A stretch of 7,438 nt of DNA, taken from NCBI GenBank assembly GCA_023132075.1, contig JAGLYT010000075.1:1-7438 (forward strand), written 5' to 3'. Made by a program: the position numbers and the translations under genes. Of this stretch, positions 1 to 6,479 are shown piece after piece. The notes beneath the pieces are model-generated. The model was not told the DNA's origin. It was given only the letters and a program-made list of their open reading frames with translations, and did not search any database. The stretch is from a bacterium (GTDB lineage: Bacteria; CBDUZB01; JAGLHV01). Position 1 is the stretch's first letter. Each line of letters begins with the position of its first letter.

Positions 1-1190
1 GTTCCGGAACAACAGTGCATGATGAATCAAACAACAAAGCTGATGGAACACTTCAGGGTGCCCCGACATGGGTAACTCATAATGGAAGAATGGGAGTCCT
101 ATTTGATGACCCCGGGGATTATATTTCCGTTGACCACGCTCTTAATCTTGCTTCTAATAATGTAACATTTATTGCATGGATTAATGCAACATCTACTGCT
201 CAGACCTACAGTATAATTATTGGACAAAATTCAGGTGACCACTATTACTTCGGCCTACACTTAGATGAACTGCTGTTCGGATGGCAATACGGTATTTTCT
301 GGTCAGATCACCACACAACAAATTCAAATTTGGCTACAAATACCCTGTATTACGTCGCAGTTTCTTACGATGGAGAAAAAAAATGCTTTTATGTTAATAA
401 ATCACTTAGAAACAGTTTTGATGAAACACTCAATATTGGAATATCGCCAGGGACAATCGAAATAGGGAAAATAACCCCATCAACCTATTTTACAGGAACA
501 ATCTATGAAATCTGGATTTTTAATAAAACATTAACTCCTGCCGAAATAAGTCAAATTCACGACAACACACATTACACAACAGGTAATCTTGTTTCTATTG
601 CAAAAGATGCCGAAGAAATTGGCGTTTCCGGTGATGTGTGGAAGCAAATTAGTTGTAATGTTGATATTCCACCAACTACAAATGTCGATATATATGCAAG
701 AACTTCCTTTGATAACGGAATGAGTGATTCATGGACAGATTGGACCCTTATTCAAGCAAATGCAGGAAGTGAAATAATCTATGATTTACCATTAGAAAAC
801 AGAGAAAGATATGGACAATGGAAATTAGAGTTGGAAACAACCGATGCATCCCTTACCCCGGTAATTCAGAATGTGAATTTTATAAGTGGAAGTATCGCCG
901 TTAAAAAGGAAAATGAAAAAGTTTCCCTCTCCCCCAATCCTTTTACCCCCACCCATCCACCGTATGATAAGGTCTATTTTAATATCGATAATCCACAAGG
1001 CAAATCAGTTAAATTGGAAATTTACAGTATAAAAGGAAGACTCATTTCCCAAAAAAATTTTGCTCCCTCAGAAACTATTTATTGGGACGGCAAGAATAAT
1101 GATGGAGAAATAACCGAGGATGGAGGGTATATATACCAATTGAAAATAGGAAATAAAAACTATACTGGTACGCTGGTATTAGCCAAATAA
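1..1190 (+). CDS. LamG-like surface/secreted protein with C-terminal FlgD/sorting-like domain (5' partial)
   Basis: The frame is open from base 3 with no stop. The GTG at 15 lies inside the LamG fold (preceding codons read SGTT), so the true start and any signal peptide are upstream of the window. Three domains are visible. The first is a concanavalin A-like/LamG fold (Laminin_G_3 type) up to about base 566, ending with a GTIYEIWIFNKTLTPAEI motif typical of that family. The second is a beta-rich segment at about 597-884, with the WTDW and RYGQWKLELE...TPVIQNV pattern common in secreted multidomain proteins. The third is a C-terminal Ig-like domain at about 921-1187 with SPNPF, LEIYSIKGR, WDGKNNDG and GGYIYQLKI motifs. 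This last domain matches both FlgD Ig-like and T9SS type A sorting domains in pattern, and sequence alone does not separate them. The likely role is glycan or surface binding outside the cell. It is a separate transcription unit from the next gene, since a terminator follows. Confidence 0.85.
   Translation, partial: SGTTVHDESNNKADGTLQGAPTWVTHNGRMGVLFDDPGDYISVDHALNLASNNVTFIAWINATSTAQTYSIIIGQNSGDHYYFGLHLDELLFGWQYGIFWSDHHTTNSNLATNTLYYVAVSYDGEKKCFYVNKSLRNSFDETLNIGISPGTIEIGKITPSTYFTGTIYEIWIFNKTLTPAEISQIHDNTHYTTGNLVSIAKDAEEIGVSGDVWKQISCNVDIPPTTNVDIYARTSFDNGMSDSWTDWTLIQANAGSEIIYDLPLENRERYGQWKLELETTDASLTPVIQNVNFISGSIAVKKENEKVSLSPNPFTPTHPPYDKVYFNIDNPQGKSVKLEIYSIKGRLISQKNFAPSETIYWDGKNNDGEITEDGGYIYQLKIGNKNYTGTLVLAK
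925..954 (-). other. Possible G-quadruplex-forming tract on the minus strand
   Basis: Read on the minus strand there are four guanine runs of 3, 5, 5 and 3 bases, separated by spacers of 1, 10 and 3 bases. The tract is a conspicuous C-rich island on the coding strand of an AT-rich gene, where it encodes the Ser/Pro/Thr-rich lead-in to the C-terminal sorting-like domain. The 10-base middle loop exceeds the usual 7-base limit, so folding is uncertain. Codon choice for Pro and Ser may explain it. Confidence 0.35.
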
Positions 1191-1228
1191 AAATTCACCC
1201 ATAAATTATTTTTTTTAATAAGTCCTTT

Positions 1229-1265
1229 TAAAAACTTGCTCTTTTTAGAGTAAGTTTTTATTTTT
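1229..1265 (+). terminator. Rho-independent terminator after the LamG-like gene
   Basis: Bases 1229-1242 pair with 1247-1260, giving a 14-bp stem with one G-U wobble and a TTTT loop. A T-rich tail runs from 1255 to 1265 and overlaps the 3' arm. It lies about 40 bases after the stop codon at 1190 and separates the LamG-like gene from the promoter at 1367. The stem is AT-rich at its base but long. The minus-strand side lacks a T-tract, so it should act on the + strand only. Confidence 0.85.
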
Positions 1266-1278
1266 AACACATTAAGTA

Positions 1279-1290
1279 ATTACATGTAAT
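1279..1290. promoter_or_regulatory. Perfect 12-bp palindrome, candidate operator
   Basis: ATTACATGTAAT is a perfect inverted repeat located 76 bases upstream of the -35 box at 1367, in the only sizeable intergenic gap of the window. A dimeric regulator could bind it. In AT-rich DNA such a palindrome can arise by chance, and OmpR-type regulators usually bind direct repeats, so autoregulation by the downstream response regulator is not implied. Confidence 0.25.
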
Positions 1291-1366
1291 CCTTATCTCA
1301 ATAGAAATACCCCCTTTCAAGAATGAATTGTTAACATATATTTATCTACATATAAAAAAGACAGTA

Positions 1367-1395
1367 TTGACAATTTTCCTTTCTTAACTTATATT
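1367..1395 (+). promoter_or_regulatory. Sigma70-type promoter of the barrel/TPR-kinase-regulator operon
   Basis: A consensus -35 box TTGACA (1367-1372) is followed by a 17-base spacer and the -10 box TATATT (1390-1395), one mismatch from TATAAT. Transcription would start near 1402, leaving a leader of about 38 bases before the GTG start at 1440. A direct repeat ACATATA at 1334-1340 and 1348-1354 lies just upstream and might be a regulator site, but its 14-base phasing is not the 10-11 typical of OmpR-family boxes. Confidence 0.8.
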
Positions 1396-1425
1396 TAGAA
1401 TAAGTAGCTATGGAACTAAAGATAT

Positions 1426-1433
1426 AAAAAGGT
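1426..1433 (+). promoter_or_regulatory. Ribosome binding site deciding the GTG start at 1440
   Basis: AAAAAGGT is a moderate Shine-Dalgarno match. Its GG pair ends 7 bases before GTG at 1440. An ATG at 1438 is two bases nearer, but its next codon is TGA, so it cannot start the protein. The GTG frame gives a clean signal peptide, which supports that start. Confidence 0.65.
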
Positions 1434-1439
1434 AAAAAT

Positions 1440-3383
1440 GTGAAAAAACATTTTTTTATTATTTCAATATTTATACTCTTCCCCCAAATGGTTTTAGCTT
1501 CCTTTGAAGACACTCAAATCGGAGCAAGACAATCCGGAATGGCTGAAGCCTATTCGGCTATTGCCGACGACTGTTATACTCTTTTTTTCAACCCTTCCGG
1601 TTTAGTCAATATTAAACAAATAGAAATTGCCAGTATGTACTCCACTCTTTACAGCGGATTAGACGACGATTCAACTCTATCCAATCAGTCTTTTGCCTTC
1701 GTATTCCCTATAAATAAACGACATAGTGTTGGCCTGGGTTGGTATGCAAAAAACTTTTCAGAACTTTATTACGAAAATACTTTCATTGCAGGATATGGAT
1801 ATAGAATATTTAAAATCTTATCGATAGGGGCAAATTTAAAAGCAAGATGTAAAAGATATGCTTCCAACGAATGGACGAGAATAATTCCTGCTTTCAATAC
1901 TAAAAAAGAAGTAACAAAAATTACTTCTGATTTGGGCTTTTTATTAAATCTGGAGGAACATTTTTTAGGTTTGTCTTTCCAGGATTTAACCCAACCCGAT
2001 GTTGGCCTGCTGGATAAAAGTATATTACCCATGACTGCCCGATTAGCTTATTTTCGTCAATTTACACCAAACTTAAAAATAGGAACGGATGTTGTCTTCC
2101 GGAATAAGAATTATGAAATAAATGCAGGTTTTGAGAATGAGCTTAAAAAAACACTGGAAGGGTTTAATTTAAGAGGGGGATTTAGTATTGGTAATGACCA
2201 ATATAAGATGATTGCTTTAGGATTAGGTTACCAATTCGATAAACTCCGAGAATTTCAAATCAATTATGCTTTTAATTATCCTTTATCCGGAATAGAAGGA
2301 ACCCTGGGCTCACATTTATTTTCTTTGGATATTAAGTTTGGTGAAAACAGGCATCTTACCCAACAAGGAAAAAAAATTGCCAGAGAAAAGAAAGAAATGG
2401 AAAAGAAAAATAAAATTAAATTACAAAAAGAATACAATCAGGCGTTAAATTTATTCATAAATAATCGGTTAATAGAAGCCTATGAAGCATTTGGAACTAT
2501 ACTCAAAGCAAACCCAGCAAACTTTCCTAAGATTATGATTAACTGTAAAAAAAAGAGGAAATTGATTTTAAAACAAATAAAAGAAATGATTAAAAAGGAA
2601 GCAAAATCACAAGATTATTACTATGCACAAGGATTTGTAAGTTATAGCAAGCACGATTATAAAAATGCCATAAATAAATGGAGTAAAATTACAGTATTGA
2701 ATCCCCATTTCCAAGAAGTAAGCATTTATCTTGATAAAATAAAAACAATTCTAAAAGAAGAAAAAGAGCGAAAAATAACAAAAAAGATAAATAAAGCAAA
2801 CGTTTTACTTAAAACAGGTGTAGATTTATTTAAACAGCAACTTTATTCAGAAGCCATCCTGTACTTTCAATCATCATATAGGCTATATCCCACTGAGGAA
2901 ACAAAGCTCTATATTCGCCGGTCAAAAATAAGACTCGAGAAGATTATACGAAAATTGGAATCGAAACAAATTTCAAAAACTGAATCCAAAGCGGGCATTA
3001 ATAAGACAAGTTCACAGGAACAAAAATTAAAAATAGAACAACTCATCAGTAAAGGAATCATTGAATATCGTCTGAAGAATTTTAAAAAGGCCATGGGATG
3101 TTTCAGTAATGCCTTAGAATTGGATCCGGAAAACGAAAATTTAAGAGTTTATCAAAAACGAGCCCGAATGCACCTGGAAAAAGACACTATTTCCATCGAT
3201 AAAGAGGATGAAGATCAAATTAACAAACTTTATAAACAAGGGGTAATGAAATATATGCAAGGAACTTTACCGGAAGCCATCAAAATATGGGAAGAAATTT
3301 TAACTATCGATCCAAATAATGAAAAAGTAATTAATAGTTTAATTAAATCTAGAAAAGAATTAGCTATAGAAAAAGCCAAATGA
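1440..3383 (+). CDS. PorV/UPF0164-like outer-membrane barrel fused to a TPR tail
   Basis: This 647-residue protein has a signal peptide at 1-20 (KK, hydrophobic core, cleavage after VLA). Residues 21-300 look like a FadL-type beta-barrel of the PorV/PorQ-UPF0164 group. The hallmark segment is GARQSGMAEAYSAIADD followed by FFNPSGL, then alternating beta strands, and a closing strand near SHLFSLDIKF (291-300). PorV-type proteins normally end there. Here about 345 lysine-rich helical residues follow, with five TPR-like motifs near 329-360, 394-423, 456-485, 534-563 and 594-627, the last two ending in LDPENE and IDPNNE. The tail should lie in the periplasm as a protein-binding scaffold. In T9SS bacteria PorV carries cargo at the outer membrane, but that role is not shown here, and a transport or assembly function is equally possible. 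It is first in an operon and its stop overlaps the kinase start by 4 bases. The GTG start is supported by spacing to the ribosome binding site. Confidence 0.85.
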   Translation: MKKHFFIISIFILFPQMVLASFEDTQIGARQSGMAEAYSAIADDCYTLFFNPSGLVNIKQIEIASMYSTLYSGLDDDSTLSNQSFAFVFPINKRHSVGLGWYAKNFSELYYENTFIAGYGYRIFKILSIGANLKARCKRYASNEWTRIIPAFNTKKEVTKITSDLGFLLNLEEHFLGLSFQDLTQPDVGLLDKSILPMTARLAYFRQFTPNLKIGTDVVFRNKNYEINAGFENELKKTLEGFNLRGGFSIGNDQYKMIALGLGYQFDKLREFQINYAFNYPLSGIEGTLGSHLFSLDIKFGENRHLTQQGKKIAREKKEMEKKNKIKLQKEYNQALNLFINNRLIEAYEAFGTILKANPANFPKIMINCKKKRKLILKQIKEMIKKEAKSQDYYYAQGFVSYSKHDYKNAINKWSKITVLNPHFQEVSIYLDKIKTILKEEKERKITKKINKANVLLKTGVDLFKQQLYSEAILYFQSSYRLYPTEETKLYIRRSKIRLEKIIRKLESKQISKTESKAGINKTSSQEQKLKIEQLISKGIIEYRLKNFKKAMGCFSNALELDPENENLRVYQKRARMHLEKDTISIDKEDEDQINKLYKQGVMKYMQGTLPEAIKIWEEILTIDPNNEKVINSLIKSRKELAIEKAK

Positions 3384-4780
3384 GTATAAAATTAAAATTC
3401 AGCCTATTGGTTTCAATTTTAAACATTTTAATAATCTCGTTGGTCAGTTTTTTTATTTTAAGAGCCGAGAGAAAATTAGTTGCTGAAGATATACAAGACA
3501 AGCAAATTACTTTACTTAATGGCTTTATTCAAGTTTGTAAAGACTCTTATGTTAACGAAGAAGAATTAGGTTTATTCAATTATGTAAAAGTCATCAAGAA
3601 TACACCGGCAATACAATATCTTTTATATATCGACAAAGGAAAAATAAAGGTTTGTGACAACCCTGTTTTAATAGGTAAAGAAATTGAAAATCAAGATTTT
3701 TTTGCTATAAAAAAAAAGGGAGTTATCGTCTTTCGCTCATATTTCCAAAATAAAAAAATAATCCAGGAATTATCTTCCAATATTTCAGTAAAAGATAAAA
3801 ACATAGGGACAGCAATAATAGGTTTTTCCGATGAAGTATTACGGAAACTTATAAGTGAATCCTTCGTTAAAAGCAAGAAAATAATCGTTTTAATATCAAT
3901 GCTGGGTATATTTCTGGGAATATTGGGTGCAATATTCTTAAGTAATATGATTATAGCTCCCATAAAAATTTTAGCCACAAATACCAAATGGATAGGCGAA
4001 GGAAAATTAGACCGAAAGATTGAAATAAAAAGTAATGATGAAATAGGACAACTGGCTTCTGCTTTCAACCAAATGACTCAGAAATTAAAAGAACTTGACC
4101 GGATGAAACAGGATTTTACTTCCAGTGTAACCCATGATTTGAAAAGTCCCCTAAACATCATCCGGAATTGTATCAATTATGTACTGAAAAAGAAAAAAGA
4201 AAATCGGGACAAAACTGAAATTGAACTTTTACTTACTGCACAAAATAATGTGGACCGGCTTTCAAAATATATTACCACACTATTAGATGTAGCCAAAATC
4301 GAGTCAGCTAAATCGGAACTATTTAAAGAGCAATTTAATATACTCACTCTTATAAAAGAAGTAATAGAATTTTTTTCTTTTTCTGCAAAAGAAAAAAATG
4401 TAATAATGCGGATTCAAAATGTAAAGGAAGAATTTTTTGTTAATGCTGACTTACAAAAAATAAGACAACTTATTATGAATTTGGTAAGCAATGCCTTAAA
4501 ATATACTGAAAAAGGAGAAATATGTATAGAAGTAAGCAAACAAATTACAGGCATTCAAGTTTCAGTGAGTGATACAGGATGTGGAATTCCTCAAAAATAT
4601 CTTACTAAAATATTCGATAAATTCTATAGAGTTCAAAGAGAAAATATCAACCGAATTGATGGAACAGGTTTAGGACTAAGTATATGTAACAGTATTATCG
4701 AAGCACACAAAGGAAAGATTTGGGTTAAAAGTAAAATCAATCAAGGGAGCTCATTTTTATTTTTCATCCCTAATAGCTAG
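3380..4780 (+). CDS. Membrane sensor histidine kinase, Cache-like sensor, HAMP
   Basis: This 466-residue kinase is complete. Helix 1 is about residues 7-28 and helix 2 about 168-189. They flank an extracytoplasmic region of about 138 residues that resembles a Cache/PDC sensor (IQYLLYIDKGKI...VLIGKEI, then GTAIIGFS). HAMP is at 190-242. The HisKA H-box HDLKSPL carries the likely phospho-acceptor His252. The HATPase domain (350-464) has an N box with Asn371, G1 DTGCGIP (398-404), an F box (FDKFYR) and G2 GTGLGL (428-433), so all catalytic motifs are intact. It would autophosphorylate on a periplasmic signal and pass phosphate to Asp54 of the regulator encoded 8 bases downstream. The start overlaps the preceding stop as ATGA and has no clear ribosome binding site, so translation is probably coupled to the barrel/TPR gene. 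The signal is unknown. The co-translated periplasmic TPR tail is a candidate partner (inference). Confidence 0.97.
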   Translation: MSIKLKFSLLVSILNILIISLVSFFILRAERKLVAEDIQDKQITLLNGFIQVCKDSYVNEEELGLFNYVKVIKNTPAIQYLLYIDKGKIKVCDNPVLIGKEIENQDFFAIKKKGVIVFRSYFQNKKIIQELSSNISVKDKNIGTAIIGFSDEVLRKLISESFVKSKKIIVLISMLGIFLGILGAIFLSNMIIAPIKILATNTKWIGEGKLDRKIEIKSNDEIGQLASAFNQMTQKLKELDRMKQDFTSSVTHDLKSPLNIIRNCINYVLKKKKENRDKTEIELLLTAQNNVDRLSKYITTLLDVAKIESAKSELFKEQFNILTLIKEVIEFFSFSAKEKNVIMRIQNVKEEFFVNADLQKIRQLIMNLVSNALKYTEKGEICIEVSKQITGIQVSVSDTGCGIPQKYLTKIFDKFYRVQRENINRIDGTGLGLSICNSIIEAHKGKIWVKSKINQGSSFLFFIPNS

Positions 4781-4784
4781 GTGA
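4779..4784 (+). promoter_or_regulatory. Ribosome binding site of the response regulator
   Basis: AGGTGA overlaps the kinase stop codon (TAG at 4778-4780) and sits 4 bases before ATG at 4789. It supports the 4789 start and close translational linkage between kinase and regulator. Confidence 0.7.
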
Positions 4785-4788
4785 TTTT

Positions 4789-5481
4789 ATGCAATTTGTT
4801 CGACTTTTGATTGTTGATGATGAAATAGATTTTTTTCGAACAATACAGGTAATCTTAGAGGAAAACCTTTTTGTTGTCTCTTATGCAAAAGACACCAAAG
4901 AAGCCCTGGAAAAAATTAAACAGGCTAAACCAGACTTGATTCTTTTAGATATAAGGATGCCGGGAATGGATGGTTTTCAATTTTGCCGCAATCTGAAAAG
5001 TGAAATAACTACCGCAAATATACCTCTAATATTTTTAAGTAATAAAAGAGCTGAGTTTGATAAAGTCCTGGGATTAGAATTGGGAGCAGAAGATTTCATA
5101 ACAAAATCCACCAGAGAAAGGGAGTTATTAGCAAGAATTAAAACTGTTCTGAGAAGAAAAAAAGGTATAGTAGAAAATAATGATTTTATATTAACTTATA
5201 AAAAACTTTCTATAAATTTAGACAGAAGAAAAATTTTACTACATAATAAAAAAATTTACTTAACTCCGAAGGAATTTGATTTATTAGTTCTTTTCATTAA
5301 AAAAAGAGGCCGGGTATTAAATCGTACTTTTTTAGTCGAAAATGTCTGGGGGTACGAATATTTTAAGAGTTCAAGAACTATCGATACTCATGTAAAACAA
5401 TTAAGGAAAAAATTAGGTGCTTATGGAAAGAAAATTGTAACTTTAAAAGGAGTAGGATATGTTTTTGAAGAAGATGAATAA
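4789..5481 (+). CDS. OmpR/PhoB-family response regulator
   Basis: This 230-residue regulator is full length for its family. The receiver domain (about 4-120) has the acidic pair Asp10/Asp11, the phospho-acceptor Asp54 in LLDIRMPGMDG, Ser84 in the switch position and Lys106. The residue after Lys106 is Ser, where most receivers have the cis-proline of a KP pair. The winged-helix DNA-binding domain (about 132-228) shows LTPKEFDLLVLF, a recognition-helix segment RTIDTHVKQLRKKLG and the terminal wing LKGVGYVF. Phosphorylated by the adjacent kinase, it should bind promoter direct repeats as a dimer. Its targets are unknown. Autoregulation of the operon from the 1367 promoter is possible, but no convincing OmpR-type box was found. 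It is the last gene of its operon and faces the minus-strand operon across 29 bases. Confidence 0.97.
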   Translation: MQFVRLLIVDDEIDFFRTIQVILEENLFVVSYAKDTKEALEKIKQAKPDLILLDIRMPGMDGFQFCRNLKSEITTANIPLIFLSNKRAEFDKVLGLELGAEDFITKSTRERELLARIKTVLRRKKGIVENNDFILTYKKLSINLDRRKILLHNKKIYLTPKEFDLLVLFIKKRGRVLNRTFLVENVWGYEYFKSSRTIDTHVKQLRKKLGAYGKKIVTLKGVGYVFEEDE

Positions 5482-5510
5482 ATTTATCTTCCACTTATTT
5501 AATTATTATC

Positions 5511-6479
5511 TTATTTTTTTCCCGGAGGATTATTTTTCAATAACCGGCGGGTTAAAGAAATTGTTTCCCTTACAATATAAACAGCCTTTTTCAAGTTAGT
5601 ATGGTATCCGGATCTTTTGGTGGTATATTGGCGAATTACCAGAACATCAACATCTCCTGATGCCTGCAATTCAAAAACTATTTTTTTCGGCGGATTTTCA
5701 AGTAACTGTTCTTTTTTAAGAAAAAATCCTGCTTCTTTTTTGGCAATCAAAACACAATAAAGATAAGGATAATCTTTTCCCTGCACATTATTCATAGAGA
5801 GTTGAACCTGCATTCCCAAAAAACATTCCGGAGCATTGAGAAACCGTATCATCAGCCGGGCATCATCCGGAATACGGCCTTTCCCTTTGATTTCTCTGGT
5901 AGAAAGCATTGGCAAAACTTGAATATCACTGGGATTAGCCAGCGCAGCCATAATCTTTTCCAGAGAATTAATTTTTATAATTAACTTGTCTCTTTTCAAA
6001 AAAGTCCTTATCCCTGTAATCCAATGAAAACCAAAAAGGACGAACACATCTATAGTCCAATATAAAGCAAGCTTCAATTCTTCTAAAATATAATAAAGTC
6101 CGAACCAAACTGCAAAACCAATCAAAGCTACTAATATAAAAACAACCACACCTAAAGGATTAGTAATATCAAAAGCATCTGTATCCCATTTTTTTAGTTG
6201 TTCTTGTTTGGTTTTAACTTTTTTGTATTCATCGGGGGTAACCTGCGTCCATTTTCCTTTGCTTACGACAATCGTTTTATCAAAATATCCTTTGATAAAA
6301 CTTAAACTTACTCCGAGCCCTAAAAAAATAAGCCCGAACCAAAAATGAAAAAATAATTGAATCAAAAGCCCAATGACAATAAAAAACAAGACAAATTTCA
6401 TCCGGGTAGAATAGGATAATTTTTTAGCAAAAAGAAACTGAATATCCCCTTGTTTTTGAGGATCGGGAAAAATACTCAC
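5511..6479 (-). CDS. Unrecognised four-helix membrane protein, partner of radical SAM gene
   Basis: This 322-residue protein belongs to no family I recognise. It has two hydrophobic hairpins, at about 29-63 and 109-156. Between them is a charged loop of about 45 residues rich in Lys, containing the WTQVTPDEYKKV segment. A soluble domain of about 160 residues (165-322) follows, probably cytoplasmic by the positive-inside rule. It mixes strands and helices, with motifs such as DDARLMIRF, FLGMQVQLSMNNVQG, YPYLYCVLIAK, IRQYTTKRSGYHTN and a basic terminal helix. No signal peptide or catalytic signature is evident. The start is GTG at 6479-6477, chosen for a strong AAGGAGG site 7 bases upstream and a 4-base GTGA overlap with the radical SAM stop, so the two genes are almost certainly co-translated. 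A role as membrane anchor, transporter component or substrate-handling partner of the enzyme is inference from position only. Confidence 0.85.
   Translation of the reverse strand: MSIFPDPQKQGDIQFLFAKKLSYSTRMKFVLFFIVIGLLIQLFFHFWFGLIFLGLGVSLSFIKGYFDKTIVVSKGKWTQVTPDEYKKVKTKQEQLKKWDTDAFDITNPLGVVVFILVALIGFAVWFGLYYILEELKLALYWTIDVFVLFGFHWITGIRTFLKRDKLIIKINSLEKIMAALANPSDIQVLPMLSTREIKGKGRIPDDARLMIRFLNAPECFLGMQVQLSMNNVQGKDYPYLYCVLIAKKEAGFFLKKEQLLENPPKKIVFELQASGDVDVLVIRQYTTKRSGYHTNLKKAVYIVRETISLTRRLLKNNPPGKK

Noticed and set aside
15-17. GTG as the start of the LamG-like gene
   Set aside because: The frame is open upstream to the window edge and the preceding residues continue the LamG pattern. No ribosome binding site or signal peptide is present, so it is an internal codon.
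1410-1427. Five-codon leader ORF (MELKI) in the operon leader
   Set aside because: It has no ribosome binding site, starts within about 8 bases of the predicted transcript start, and its codons suggest no attenuation signal.
1769-2032. Minus-strand 87-residue ORF and similar antisense ORFs at 2909-3094 and 3691-4068
   Set aside because: They lie wholly within confidently identified genes on the other strand, and show no domain, ribosome binding site or plausible composition.
3709-3717. A9 run in the kinase sensor region as a programmed slippage or phase-variation site
   Set aside because: The frame is intact and A-runs are expected from Lys codons in this AT-rich genome. Nothing nearby suggests a programmed event.
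5471-5490. Bidirectional terminator between the convergent operons
   Set aside because: Only a 5-bp AT-rich stem (AAGAT/ATCTT) with a 10-base loop can form, and it overlaps the regulator's last codons. It is too weak to call.
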